A DNA stretch of 64,000 bases, taken from assembly GCF_046299575.1 (NCBI RefSeq), contig NZ_JBKBHX010000008.1:115975-179974 (forward strand), in the 5' to 3' direction. The stretch comes from Thermaurantimonas sp046299575. GTDB lineage: Bacteria; Bacteroidota; Bacteroidia; Flavobacteriales; Schleiferiaceae. Positions 35,538 to 45,221 of this stretch are shown here, in pieces (position 1 is the stretch's first letter; each line of letters starts with the position of its first letter). The translations under genes and the position numbers were made by a program. Under the pieces are notes generated by a model, which saw only the letters and a list, made by a program, of their open reading frames with translations, searched no databases and was not told the origin of the DNA.

Positions 35538-36053
35538 AATTTGAAGCAACTTTTTTTGGGGTGCAAAGTTCAAAAAATCACTCTCTATTGAGATGTAATA
35601 TACATCACTGGTAACTATTGTAAGAAATTTTGTATTTTTTCTTTAATTTGTTCTTGTTTTTTGATTTTATAGAAAATTAAATGGAGACAATAAAATTATA
35701 AAAAAAATCTACTTGTTTTTGTAAAACAATGAAATAGACGATTTTATATAAATTTTTATTCCTAAAAAAGATCAGTTGCCTGTGCAAGTAGTATTCCAAA
35801 ATGCAAGTATCCTGTTTTCTATCCTTGAGTTATAAGGGAAAAATTTGTGAGACGCTTTATTTCTGTAATCAACTCTATCAATAATTTTATTAATCATAGA
35901 AAGCTCAAATAGAGCGATTTCGAGTGCATTGAAAAATGTTTTAACGATATTCAAATAAAATCTGAAACTGTTTCAACAGGTTTTGTTTTCAATCTTTGTT
36001 TTAGTTGTAAAATTTGATCAATCAATTCGCTTACAATCAACATACCATAACCT
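35538..36053. other. AT-rich intergenic stretch
   Basis: Divergent region between the thioredoxin gene and the surface-protein operon. It contains one short minus-strand frame (listed separately), and I see no convincing TAnnTTTG box for the operon; TAAAATTTG at 36008-36016 is one base too long. Confidence 0.5.
35772..35954 (-). CDS. Doubtful small ORF, 60 codons
   Basis: A 60-codon frame with a TTG start in the AT-rich gap. The translation has varied, protein-like composition (FFNALEIALFELSMINKII, then NSRIENRILAFWNTTC) with a helical first half, unlike random AT-rich sequence. It could be a real small protein or a remnant of a longer gene. There is no recognised family and no clear start signal. 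Confidence 0.25.
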   Translation of the reverse strand: MNIVKTFFNALEIALFELSMINKIIDRVDYRNKASHKFFPYNSRIENRILAFWNTTCTGN

Positions 36054-37505
36054 ATGAAAATTTTTAAATTTTTCTTTTGTGTTCTACTGAGTTCACAGGT
36101 ATTCGGTCAAACGATTGTTGATCTCTCGCCAGGGGCTGCTACCATTGGTACTACTACTACGGTGATAATCAGGGGCATTAATTCCAACTTTAAAAACGGG
36201 CAAACAGTTGCAGATTTTGGAGAAGGAATTTTGGTGCAAAACCCAATCAATGTACAAACGCCTACTATGGCAGCTGCTGTAATCACAGTACTTCAGACAG
36301 CAGCACCTGGTTTCAGAAATGTAACTGTGACCACTGGCAGCGAGGTAATTACTAAACCTAATGGTTTTGAGGTATTTACAATATCAGGAAATTTCAAGGC
36401 ATTGCTTGAGATAGTCCCTTATGAAACCTACAACGCTGCTGATTTTGACGTAACCAATATTTCCAGCTTACCTATACTCTTTTTTGTTAACTTAATAAAT
36501 GATAACCAAAGCAGGGAAGTAAACATCGAGGTATCACTTTCCACTCAAAACTATGGAAAAGTAGCCACGCTATCGGTCAAAAAAAATCTTCAACCCAATC
36601 AACAAGAACGAATTAGCAACCGAAATTTTGAAAAAATCACAATTAGTGGTAGCCAAGGTAGTGGGGGGTATGCTTTTGCTGATGAGGTTCGTCGATTAGG
36701 TCAATTCCCCCCGGACAATTATGAAGTAGAACTGGTTGTAAAAGACAAAGACGGTTCTGTAATATCTACAGACAAAGGCAACTCCGTGGTTTCAAATCCA
36801 TTTTTTAATCCTGAACTGATCGCTCCGGGTAATGAATTTTGGATGAATCCAGCCATTATTTATACAGAATTTCCTCTTTTTCAGTGGTTTGGACAGAATG
36901 AACGCTATGATTTTGTCCTTTATAAAGTATTACCTGGCCAAACTGCCGAAGAAGTGGTTAGAAACATCCATGTATTTAAACAAGAAAATATTACCGGTAA
37001 CAGCTTTCAATATCCAGCATATGCCGAGCAGCTTATAGACGGTCAGGTATATGCCTGGCAAATAACAGGTAAAGTAATTACCTCAAGAGGTGTAATTCAA
37101 TTACCAAGTCAAGTCTTTCGATTTATCTATCAAAAGCCAGCCGATCAAACAGGTAGGGGGCGTCGTGTGGCGCGTATTGAGGTGGTCCCCTCACAAGCAC
37201 AAATTCCAGCAGGCAGCCAGTTTCAGTTTGCCGTTAACATGTTTGATCAAGACAATTTACCCATTGGAAATCGACAACCACAATGGCGAGTAGTGCCTGC
37301 AAATATGGGTACTATCAATATAAACGGTGTTTTTACTGCTGGTATCAATAATGGTACAGCTGCCGTGATAGCGATGGACAGTGGCTTACAAGACTTCGCC
37401 ACAGTTACAATTACCGGTGGTGCCGTATCTGGCGGAGGAGGACGCATACCCGACTGGAAGGTCGAATTACTCATGAAACAACTCTTTGGAATTCAAAACA
37501 GATAA
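36054..37505 (+). CDS. Exported protein with TIG-like and bacterial Ig-like (Big2) domains
   Basis: First gene of a four-gene operon of exported proteins; I do not recognise a characterised homologue. The 483-residue protein has a Sec signal (LLSSQVFGQ), then an IPT/TIG-like domain (about residues 20-110, VDLSPGAATIGTTTTVIIRG). A middle region of about 270 residues follows with FnIII-like phrases (FPLFQWFGQNERYDFVLYK, VYAWQITGKV). A Big2-like domain is at about 370-460 (RIEVVPSQAQIPAGSQFQF). A Gly-rich linker leads to a short amphipathic tail. No T9SS sorting domain is seen. It is likely periplasmic or surface-attached through partners. Confidence 0.65.
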   Translation: MKIFKFFFCVLLSSQVFGQTIVDLSPGAATIGTTTTVIIRGINSNFKNGQTVADFGEGILVQNPINVQTPTMAAAVITVLQTAAPGFRNVTVTTGSEVITKPNGFEVFTISGNFKALLEIVPYETYNAADFDVTNISSLPILFFVNLINDNQSREVNIEVSLSTQNYGKVATLSVKKNLQPNQQERISNRNFEKITISGSQGSGGYAFADEVRRLGQFPPDNYEVELVVKDKDGSVISTDKGNSVVSNPFFNPELIAPGNEFWMNPAIIYTEFPLFQWFGQNERYDFVLYKVLPGQTAEEVVRNIHVFKQENITGNSFQYPAYAEQLIDGQVYAWQITGKVITSRGVIQLPSQVFRFIYQKPADQTGRGRRVARIEVVPSQAQIPAGSQFQFAVNMFDQDNLPIGNRQPQWRVVPANMGTININGVFTAGINNGTAAVIAMDSGLQDFATVTITGGAVSGGGGRIPDWKVELLMKQLFGIQNR

Positions 37506-37534
37506 GCAGTAAGCTCTTAAAAAAACCACAGCCT

Positions 37535-40500
37535 ATGAAAAACTTTTTCAACTTCCTGGCGATATACCTGAGCGTATTATCATTTGTAACCAGCGTCTGC
37601 GCACAAGATAAACCTGCACAAGGGCAAGGCAACAATCCTAATGTGATTCAGCCTTTTGGAGTGCCAAAAAACCAAATTTTACTTGTGAGCAAACAAACCG
37701 GGCAGGCCACAACCCTTAACGGTCAATTCAAAAAACAAACAGACCAGTTTGAAAACGGAAAAGTAACCCTTAGAACAGAAGGACCTGTTACTATTCAGGT
37801 AAATCCATCTCAGGCCTCATTGAGCGACCCTGGCTCCATAGAGCTCAGTATCGGCACAAACCAGACCATAACCTGGCAAGGTACTTTGAGTGCAAAAGTA
37901 GCTGATGCTCCTGAGCCCGGGTTTTCTACCCCGGCCAAAATCACCGGAACTTATCAAATCGAATATGCCAAAACCCTGCAGCCCGGTGAATTTGCTGATT
38001 CTACATGGACAACCGTTGACGAAAACGGCAACACGCGCTATCACGGTCTCATACGCCAATCGGGTATGGAAGAAATGAATCTGACTGTGGTGAGCATGAA
38101 GGTGGATTTGCCCGAAATTTTGTGTTTGGGTGCTGCAGGATCAAAAGTGATCAATGCTGCACAGGCAGTTTATCCCCAAAATTTTCCTGGAGCCAATTAT
38201 CGATGGAGGGCTCTTCATCCAAAAGTGCGGATAACCAATGCCCAAACTCTGACACCAACCATTACCTTGCTTGATACTTCTATCAAGAATGCACAAGTAG
38301 AACTCGAATACAGCATCGGAAATGTGAGTTATACCTACCGAAGTATAGTGAACAATTGTGAATGTCTTTGTACACCCATTGCCGGAAGCGTACTTGTCGG
38401 TCCTATAGAAATCGCAGTAAATGTGAATCCCATGACACCTGTACCAGATGCCAATGGACATTGTACCTATCAGGCTAATAATGCTGCAATGAGGCTAAAA
38501 ATGGATGAAATGGGAGGAGTTGTACGTATGGCTGAGGTACAAGGTGTGACAGTCGGCATCAAAAGAGTTTGCGATACGCGTGCTGTGATCGGAGGGGTAC
38601 TTTCCTGGGAAGGTAATGCAGAAGTGCCGGCATTGGAGTTTCAGTTGCCTACAGGCCAAAAAGTCAAAGCATTAGACTTGGCATTGAAAAAGTTTGCCTT
38701 AGAAGTAGATATCAACGGCAATCTGAAAGGCTCAGTACAGGTCAAGGCTACCAATCCCGAAGACAGAGACCTCTCAGCCGGCCGTGGAGTCATTCTTCTC
38801 AGAAAAGGAACAAATTCAACAGTTACCTTCAATTTTTCCAATACAAATTCTTTTACGGGTACCTGGAACTGGAGCGGAATTCAGGGCATTGCCATCGACA
38901 TTGTTAAAAAAGATGGAAATCAGGATAAAGTAATTGCTGACTTTAAGGGCGACTTTTCAAATCAAGGAGTGTTGAAAGGCACTTTAAAAGCTAAACCAAA
39001 TGCCAGGTACAAGACCAATGCCTTTACTGTATCACTTGATGAATTAAGTTTAGGACTTGAAGCCAGTATACCTGATGGCACCTTTCACTTGACCAATGGA
39101 AGTGGGAAAGCCACTGTTTCTGATCTGAAAGCTGTAAAAGGAACTTTTGTGCTTGTGCTGAACTTTCCTCAAGGGGGAGGTTGCAATGCAGAAGTACAAG
39201 CCAATAAGGTAAAAGCATTTTCGATGGATCTGGATGAGCTAAATGTAAATGCTGATTTTGATAGGTATTTTGACCTGACCAAAATTCAGGGCTCTTTAAA
39301 AGCAAAACATTCAAAATTCAATGCCAAAATCACTGTGGCAACCTTCTTAGTGGAAGAGGGTGGCCTTAAAGAATTTAACTGTAACGGAAAGGTTAAATAT
39401 TCAAAATTTTCATTTGATCTGAACAAAGCTGAATACAAAGACGAAATACTAAAAATCAACGCAAGTGTTGAACTCAGTGCCACTGGAGTAAAAGCTGCGG
39501 CCAATATTCGGGATTTTACCATTGACCAGGCTGGCGAAATTGCCGTGGGCGGGGTATCAGGGCGTCTTAAACGAGGCTTCTGCGAACTCGAGGTAGATAT
39601 GACCTTTAAAAACAATGGCTTTAAAGGCTCATTCAGAGGCGAGTTTGCTAAAATTGGCCTTGACGGATCACTGGACTACGGAGTTGTAGATGAGCCGGAG
39701 GAGTACCACTATGTTTACTTCAGTGTAGCAGCAAAAACACCTGGAATTCCTATAGGAAACACTGGGTTAAAACTCACACAAGTAGGAGGATCTGTGGGAT
39801 ATAATTACTCCTTTACAGGAATCGATGGACCGGGTCAGCCGCAGAAAGATACCTATTTGATAGGAATACTAGCCGGTATAAGCGATGTGGCTGAAATGTG
39901 TGAGGTGGTTGGCAAAATCGAATTAGCACTTACCACCGAAAACGCAACTGTTACTATAAAAGGTAATGTAAAAGTACTGAAAAATACACCCTATTTTAAA
40001 GGTGAAGTGGTAGCAGCTTATGCTATACCAGCTAATACCATAAGTGGCCACGTAGGGGCTGATTTGAATTTTCCAACAAATGGATCAATCCTTCAATCAA
40101 AGAATTTAAAAATTCATTACTTTTTCGGAAACAACCAGTTTAAAGCCAATGGAAACAACATGGGTGGTGATATGTTTGGTGGTTTGGTGAAACTTCACAA
40201 CGGATATTTTAATCTGCAGGGCAATCTCGATGACGTTAACAGTTTTACAGGTAGTATCGGTGGCAAATTGACCTCTGAGTTTAATTACAGAGATTCATGG
40301 CTTAAGGGAGTGGTTACCTTTACAGCAAGACTCCAGCTGAACTCGCACGCAGATATGAACCTTGACATAAATGGTTTAAGTGGTAGTTTTGGTATTTATG
40401 TTCAAGGAATTGCGCAGGTTAGGGTAGAAACCTTCTTTTACGATTTTAATACAGGAGCCTCAGCTGAAGTGTGGGGAGATGCTTCGTACATGAACAACAC

Positions 40501-40597
40501 CCTGACTGTTTCCGGAAGAGCAAGAATTACCTTGCCGGCAAGCATTCCTGGCTATGGAAACCAGATCGAAAGTCCAAATATTTCATTTTCTATTTAA
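37535..40597 (+). CDS. Large exported beta-rich protein, 1020 residues
   Basis: Second gene of the operon, unrecognised. It has a Sec signal (SFVTSVCAQ), an N-terminal part with Ig-like features (ILCLGAAGSKVINAAQ, NCECLCTPIAGSV), then about 650 residues of alternating polar and hydrophobic strands with recurring phrases such as LKGSVQVKA, LKGTLKAKPN, IQGSLKAKHSK and FKGSFRGEFAKI. This periodic pattern suggests a long beta-sheet stack or groove, somewhat like AsmA/TamB-type folds, but that is inference. IPIGNTGLKLTQVGGSVGYNY near residue 745 is Gly-rich. No T9SS sorting domain or membrane anchor is seen. It starts 29 bases after the first gene. Confidence 0.65.
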   Translation: MKNFFNFLAIYLSVLSFVTSVCAQDKPAQGQGNNPNVIQPFGVPKNQILLVSKQTGQATTLNGQFKKQTDQFENGKVTLRTEGPVTIQVNPSQASLSDPGSIELSIGTNQTITWQGTLSAKVADAPEPGFSTPAKITGTYQIEYAKTLQPGEFADSTWTTVDENGNTRYHGLIRQSGMEEMNLTVVSMKVDLPEILCLGAAGSKVINAAQAVYPQNFPGANYRWRALHPKVRITNAQTLTPTITLLDTSIKNAQVELEYSIGNVSYTYRSIVNNCECLCTPIAGSVLVGPIEIAVNVNPMTPVPDANGHCTYQANNAAMRLKMDEMGGVVRMAEVQGVTVGIKRVCDTRAVIGGVLSWEGNAEVPALEFQLPTGQKVKALDLALKKFALEVDINGNLKGSVQVKATNPEDRDLSAGRGVILLRKGTNSTVTFNFSNTNSFTGTWNWSGIQGIAIDIVKKDGNQDKVIADFKGDFSNQGVLKGTLKAKPNARYKTNAFTVSLDELSLGLEASIPDGTFHLTNGSGKATVSDLKAVKGTFVLVLNFPQGGGCNAEVQANKVKAFSMDLDELNVNADFDRYFDLTKIQGSLKAKHSKFNAKITVATFLVEEGGLKEFNCNGKVKYSKFSFDLNKAEYKDEILKINASVELSATGVKAAANIRDFTIDQAGEIAVGGVSGRLKRGFCELEVDMTFKNNGFKGSFRGEFAKIGLDGSLDYGVVDEPEEYHYVYFSVAAKTPGIPIGNTGLKLTQVGGSVGYNYSFTGIDGPGQPQKDTYLIGILAGISDVAEMCEVVGKIELALTTENATVTIKGNVKVLKNTPYFKGEVVAAYAIPANTISGHVGADLNFPTNGSILQSKNLKIHYFFGNNQFKANGNNMGGDMFGGLVKLHNGYFNLQGNLDDVNSFTGSIGGKLTSEFNYRDSWLKGVVTFTARLQLNSHADMNLDINGLSGSFGIYVQGIAQVRVETFFYDFNTGASAEVWGDASYMNNTLTVSGRARITLPASIPGYGNQIESPNISFSI

Positions 40598-40607
40598 AGA
40601 GCTTGAC

Positions 40608-42389
40608 ATGAAACAGTTGATTTTGCTCCTAATATTTTGCAAGAGCTTGATTTTGAGTGCACAAAATGAATCTTTCGTGCTTACAGCTGGGAGCCCCGAT
40701 GGGCTACGCTGGTCATTTTTCTGGATGCCAAAAACAGTTCCAGCCAATTTAAACGGATTTATTTTAAAAAAACGCCGTGAAAAAGAGCGTCAATGGTCTG
40801 TTGTGGCAGGTCCAATATCGTTTGAACTTTCTTCAGCTAAGTCGTATGAAAATTTAGGTTTGACAAATGAAACGCTTTTGTCTTTTCGTGAAGAAATCGA
40901 TTCGCTCTTTCAATCAGGCAAATTAAAGCAGATAGATAATTCTAAACTTGTAAGTGAGCTGCAAGATTCTGAAAAGTTACAGGAATTTAAATTTGGAATA
41001 AGCATTAACTACAATGTGGCAAGGGCAGCAGGTCTGGGTTGCGACGATTCAGATGTACAAATGGGCATAGCATACGAATACGGTCTGTTTCTGATGATTA
41101 ATCAGAAGGAACAGAGTAGACCTGTTGCAACCTTTCGCCTCGTTGGCGGAGAAAAGTTTTTTTTCAATCGAATTTATGACTTTAATGTGCGACTGTTTAC
41201 GAACAAAAGAAACGTGCAGTTGCTCTGGCGTGCCGATCAGCAAACTCTTAACCTTTTTGCACACAGAGGTTTTAATGTCTATCGGCGCAATGGTGATGAG
41301 TGGATCAAAATCAACCCAACACCTGTGATCCAACGTAATCCTGATGGATTTTACTCGGTTTACGATAGCAGCGCATCTCCCACAGAGGTCAATGAATATT
41401 CCATTCGCCTGATTTCCTTTTTTAATTTCGAAGACAGCGAAAACTTTTTTAAATACGATCCAAACGAGATCATTGAAACCTATGAAAAACCTGAAATACT
41501 TCAAATCATCGGGAATCTGTCTTATGACCAAGGTATTCTGCTAAATTTTAAAATAGCTGAAAGTGTTCAACGTCATATCGATCGCTTTGAAATATGGCGG
41601 GCATTGCCTCCTGGCCCTTTTACCAAGATAGGGGTGATCTCTGATCCAAATACCTATTCTTATAACGACAAAGGGCCATTAATACCGAAAGAATACTACG
41701 CATATCGGATCAAAGCAGTGTATAAAGACCAAACAGAGATCTCAAGCGACGAGGTAATGTTTTATTACTTGCCTAAAATCGTCCCACCACGCCCTAAAAA
41801 TTTAAGAGCTACGGTGCGTACCCAAAACATGCGCACTTTCATTACACTCGAGTGGGAAAAGGGAAATCAACAAGACACCATTACTCAGGAATTTTACATA
41901 TACGCATCTCACCCTCTGTCAAACGACCTTCGGTGGATCAATTTTGAAGAAGCAATTCGCGAAACCCGCTTCGTCTATGAAGTGCCTATGGATCAGGGAG
42001 CAACTTATCGCTTTTGTGTATCGTCTTTAGGTAAGTACATGTACGAAAGCGAACCAAGTGATACCATTACAGTAAAAGTGGCCTCGAAAGTGCTCCCGGT
42101 ACCGATTATAAAGCGCTGGGAAGTAGACTCAAATACAGCCATGATTTATTGGGAATATCCAGATGTGTCTGATTTAAAGGGGTTTCGGATCTATCGCGAT
42201 GGCATGCTAATCATTACAGAAAATGATTTATCCGCTGATAGGCGGTCATTTTACACAGGCCCAATGCGCTATTTTAGTCAGTACCGGTTTGAAATCGAAG
42301 CAATTAGTCACGACGGCATGGCGAGCATGCGATCTGTACCCGTTGAGATAGTAACAGAGAAGAAGAAAAAACAAGTTTCATCCAACTAA
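40608..42389 (+). CDS. Exported fibronectin type III-like protein
   Basis: Third gene of the operon, 593 residues from the ATG at 40608 (10 bases after the previous stop), where a signal peptide begins (MKQLILLLIFCKSLILSAQ). The C-terminal half shows several FnIII-like modules with phrases such as RFEIWRALPPGPFTKIG, YYAYRIKAVYKDQTEISSD and LKGFRIYRDGMLII. The N-terminal part has FVLTAGSPDGLRWSFFW, a domain that converts expression values in homologues I cannot name. The longer frame from 40554 overlaps the previous gene and lacks a signal. It may bind or scaffold the other exported proteins. Confidence 0.65.
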   Translation: MKQLILLLIFCKSLILSAQNESFVLTAGSPDGLRWSFFWMPKTVPANLNGFILKKRREKERQWSVVAGPISFELSSAKSYENLGLTNETLLSFREEIDSLFQSGKLKQIDNSKLVSELQDSEKLQEFKFGISINYNVARAAGLGCDDSDVQMGIAYEYGLFLMINQKEQSRPVATFRLVGGEKFFFNRIYDFNVRLFTNKRNVQLLWRADQQTLNLFAHRGFNVYRRNGDEWIKINPTPVIQRNPDGFYSVYDSSASPTEVNEYSIRLISFFNFEDSENFFKYDPNEIIETYEKPEILQIIGNLSYDQGILLNFKIAESVQRHIDRFEIWRALPPGPFTKIGVISDPNTYSYNDKGPLIPKEYYAYRIKAVYKDQTEISSDEVMFYYLPKIVPPRPKNLRATVRTQNMRTFITLEWEKGNQQDTITQEFYIYASHPLSNDLRWINFEEAIRETRFVYEVPMDQGATYRFCVSSLGKYMYESEPSDTITVKVASKVLPVPIIKRWEVDSNTAMIYWEYPDVSDLKGFRIYRDGMLIITENDLSADRRSFYTGPMRYFSQYRFEIEAISHDGMASMRSVPVEIVTEKKKKQVSSN

Positions 42390-42402
42390 CTGAGAATCGT
42401 TC

Positions 42403-44505
42403 ATGCCGGCATCATGTAATTTATTGGCTTTTTGTCAGGTGCTATTTTGGGCAATTTTTGTTATTACCTCAATGAATGCTCAGGAGTTGAGATACCAAAT
42501 TCTTGCACCCGAGCCTGAGGGGGTAGTGCCGGCAGAAAACCTGTTTGTGTCCATAATGCTGGATGACCAAAGAACTTTTGTACCCGGGAAAGTGCGCATT
42601 TTTCTAAATAAGAAACCCATCTATCCGGAAATAAAAATTCAACAACATACTTTGTCTTTTATTCACTACGAGCTCCTTCGCAATGGAAGAAACTATTTGA
42701 GGATTTTTTTTAAAGTACAAGGTTTATCTGGGTGGCAAGAGGTGGAGTGGCATTTTTTTGTAAATGAACGAACACCTGAGAATGCTAAGGAAGGCCAACG
42801 TAATAAAGAGTACTCATTTGGAGGCACAATATCTTTTGACAACAGAGAGCAGTTTCTTACAGGACCGGGCGCAGCGCTCAGGCAAGAACCACCTTTTACC
42901 CGCACGCTTACTGCCAATACGCGTTTGGTGCTCGATAGAGTAACGATACCCTTTCAAATGTTTGCTACCAGCGATAATCGACCTTTTCTTCAGAGCAGAA
43001 ATTTTTTTCAAACTGGCTTACAAACCTCCTGGTTTGAAGCTTTGGTAGGAGATCTAAATCCGGCGTTTGACCGACTGGTGCTCTCAGGTGTGCGCATTAC
43101 GGGCTTCAGCACTCATGTGAAGGTTGGGGGCTCAGGCCTGCACATAGTGCATGGCCAACTGAATAGACCCGTAGAAGGCCGGCTGGAGCGATGGGACGAA
43201 AAATTTGGGACAATTCCGCAGAATATGATAAACGATTCTCAATTGGTGGTGCCAGGCACTTACCAGAGGAATTTGACTGCCGTACGAATGTATGTAGGCA
43301 ACAAAAAGAAAACTTGGATGCTGGCTTTGCAAGGTCTCAAAGCAAAAGACGATACTTCTTCAATTCAATATGGATTGGCTCCTAAAGACAATCTGGTAGG
43401 TGGTGCTGAATTTCAGGCCCGCCTCTTTCGTCGAAGGGTTCTCCTTCAATCAGGTATTTCACTCAGCGCCATAACCAACGATATTTCACTCGGGGTTTTA
43501 TCAAACCAGGAACTCGATACCAATTACAATGTAAAACTTCCCTTCGATCCATCAGCATTTCAGCGGATTTTTGTAATAAATTCATCTACTAAGCCTACAC
43601 AAATTTCCACAGATTTTGTCAGTTATTTTATTAACATTAATTGGAGTACAAGCTGGCACCAAATGACGGCTGATTACAGCCGTATTGGTCCACAGTATTT
43701 TTCTCTCAGCAATCCCTTTTTGAGAAACAATACAGATAATTTGCTCTTTCAAGAGCGATTGTTTTTGTTCAAGAAAAAACTCACCATCACAGGCATATAT
43801 CAAGCTTATACAAATAATCTGAACAACGCCCTGCTTTCAACTTTAAAAACAGAAAACTATGGTGCTGGTGTACAAGTAAATATTTCGGCAAAATATCCGA
43901 CTATTTTTTTTCAGTACAACCGACAAAGCCGTTTGAGTACAAGAAGTGTAATACCTGGTGCTGAGGTTGATGATTATCTCACAATGTTCAATGGCATCAT
44001 TTCCTACAATGTACAGCGGGGCAGGTGGAATACAACGTTCAGACTAAGTGGATTTTTAAATGAAAGAACAGACCGTATTCGCCCTGGTTCGAGCAACACG
44101 TTTTACAATGTAATGATCGGCCTGGGCGAGCGATTCGGGAGCAGAACTTACCTGTCCTTGGATTTTGGTAAAACATTGCTATACAGTAATGTACAAGAAA
44201 AATTGAGTGATGTGAACGCTTTTAATGTAAACCTTTTGTACGACCTTATAGAAAACAAACTGCAGGTAAGTGCATCGGCGGGTAATAATCGATCGCTTTC
44301 ATCGGCATGGAACTTACCACAGATTCGCAATTCGTTCATTATGAGAGTGAGATATGTGGTAGTTAAAGGGCTTACAATCGATCTGGAGGGTGGATGGCAG
44401 CCCTTTGAAGACCGAAACACACCCATTAACAATTATCAGGATGGCTACGCATATGCCCGGGTAAGCTATGACTTCTTTGTGTCGAACAGGTCGTTGGCCC
44501 GCTGA
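42403..44505 (+). CDS. Putative outer-membrane beta-barrel with N-terminal Ig-like domain
   Basis: Last gene of the operon, 700 residues. A signal peptide (cleaved after SMNA) is followed by a domain of about 100 residues (PEGVVPAENLFVSIMLDD to NGRNYLRIFFKV). About 550 residues of long alternating amphipathic strands then end at YAYARVSYDFFVSNRSLAR, as expected for a barrel of 20 or more strands. It contains many aromatic girdle residues and few Cys. It is the probable outer-membrane component of the set. The family is not recognised; I see no TonB plug or SprA-like signature. Confidence 0.65.
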   Translation: MPASCNLLAFCQVLFWAIFVITSMNAQELRYQILAPEPEGVVPAENLFVSIMLDDQRTFVPGKVRIFLNKKPIYPEIKIQQHTLSFIHYELLRNGRNYLRIFFKVQGLSGWQEVEWHFFVNERTPENAKEGQRNKEYSFGGTISFDNREQFLTGPGAALRQEPPFTRTLTANTRLVLDRVTIPFQMFATSDNRPFLQSRNFFQTGLQTSWFEALVGDLNPAFDRLVLSGVRITGFSTHVKVGGSGLHIVHGQLNRPVEGRLERWDEKFGTIPQNMINDSQLVVPGTYQRNLTAVRMYVGNKKKTWMLALQGLKAKDDTSSIQYGLAPKDNLVGGAEFQARLFRRRVLLQSGISLSAITNDISLGVLSNQELDTNYNVKLPFDPSAFQRIFVINSSTKPTQISTDFVSYFININWSTSWHQMTADYSRIGPQYFSLSNPFLRNNTDNLLFQERLFLFKKKLTITGIYQAYTNNLNNALLSTLKTENYGAGVQVNISAKYPTIFFQYNRQSRLSTRSVIPGAEVDDYLTMFNGIISYNVQRGRWNTTFRLSGFLNERTDRIRPGSSNTFYNVMIGLGERFGSRTYLSLDFGKTLLYSNVQEKLSDVNAFNVNLLYDLIENKLQVSASAGNNRSLSSAWNLPQIRNSFIMRVRYVVVKGLTIDLEGGWQPFEDRNTPINNYQDGYAYARVSYDFFVSNRSLAR

Positions 44506-44514
44506 CATATATTT

Positions 44515-45156
44515 CTATTTTGCTTTGTATTTGTCGTACAGTCCTTTGCCTTGGAGAATCAAGGGAATACACTTTTCAATCCTTCGCAATCGGGCCTCAG
44601 GTGTTTTAGGCTCGGCGAAATACAGCAGATATGCCTTTTGCCGGCCAGGTGTGAGTTGATAGAAGGCTTTTTTTAAGCCTGATACCGATTCAAGTTTTTG
44701 TGTGAATTCCTCTACTTCAGGTGGTGAATTTTGTTTGAAGGTGACTTTTTTTACGGAGCTCTCAAGTTGGATGGCCTGGGCTATCAGGTAAAGAATGTCT
44801 TCTCTATGCTGTTCAACCTGCGTCGTATCAGTAAATCGTATAACTCTGCCAACCTGTGTATTTTCACCTGGCTTTACAAGTAGACCTTTCGGGTCGTGAA
44901 GTAGAGCTCCTTTAAAAAAACTTAGCACGCAGTAATCTCTAAAAGCTCCAACGATTGCTACATTTTTGCCATTGTAGGTATAGCAGGGGGCATTCCACTT
45001 AATTTCTTCTTTTAAGGTGGTGCTTCGCAACAGGTTGATCAGTGCTAAAAGCACAGAATTGTGGATGATTACACTGCAATTTGCTGTATTCCAGCGTTCG
45101 CAACGACCACAGCCGCTTTGTAAATAGTGCGTTACGTTTTCAGGTTTGCGATTCAT
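44515..45156 (-). CDS. YdeI/OmpD-associated family protein with DUF1801-like domain
   Basis: Cytoplasmic protein of unknown biochemical role, 213 residues. It has a Cys-rich N-terminus (QSGCGRCERWNTANC), a DUF1801-like middle (KEEIKWNAPCYTYNGKNVAIVGAF, DYCVLSFFKGALL) and a C-terminal YdeI-type helical segment (FYQLTPGRQKAYLLYFAEPKTPEARLRRIEK). The ATG at 45156 lies only 2 bases beyond the T-tract of the upstream gene's terminator, so a promoter of its own has little room. The 3' end faces the surface operon at 9 bases. Confidence 0.8.
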   Translation of the reverse strand: MNRKPENVTHYLQSGCGRCERWNTANCSVIIHNSVLLALINLLRSTTLKEEIKWNAPCYTYNGKNVAIVGAFRDYCVLSFFKGALLHDPKGLLVKPGENTQVGRVIRFTDTTQVEQHREDILYLIAQAIQLESSVKKVTFKQNSPPEVEEFTQKLESVSGLKKAFYQLTPGRQKAYLLYFAEPKTPEARLRRIEKCIPLILQGKGLYDKYKAK

Positions 45157-45158
45157 AC

Positions 45159-45193
45159 AAAAAAAATCCCCCAAAGGTAAACTTGGGGGATTT
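45159..45193 (-). terminator. Intrinsic terminator after DUF6588-like gene
   Basis: On the minus strand AAATCCCCCAA pairs with TTGGGGGATTT around an 8-base loop, followed by a T run that ends 2 bases before the next start codon. Confidence 0.9.
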
Positions 45194-45221
45194 GAAAGGA
45201 TGTGTATTGGATTGCTATTGT

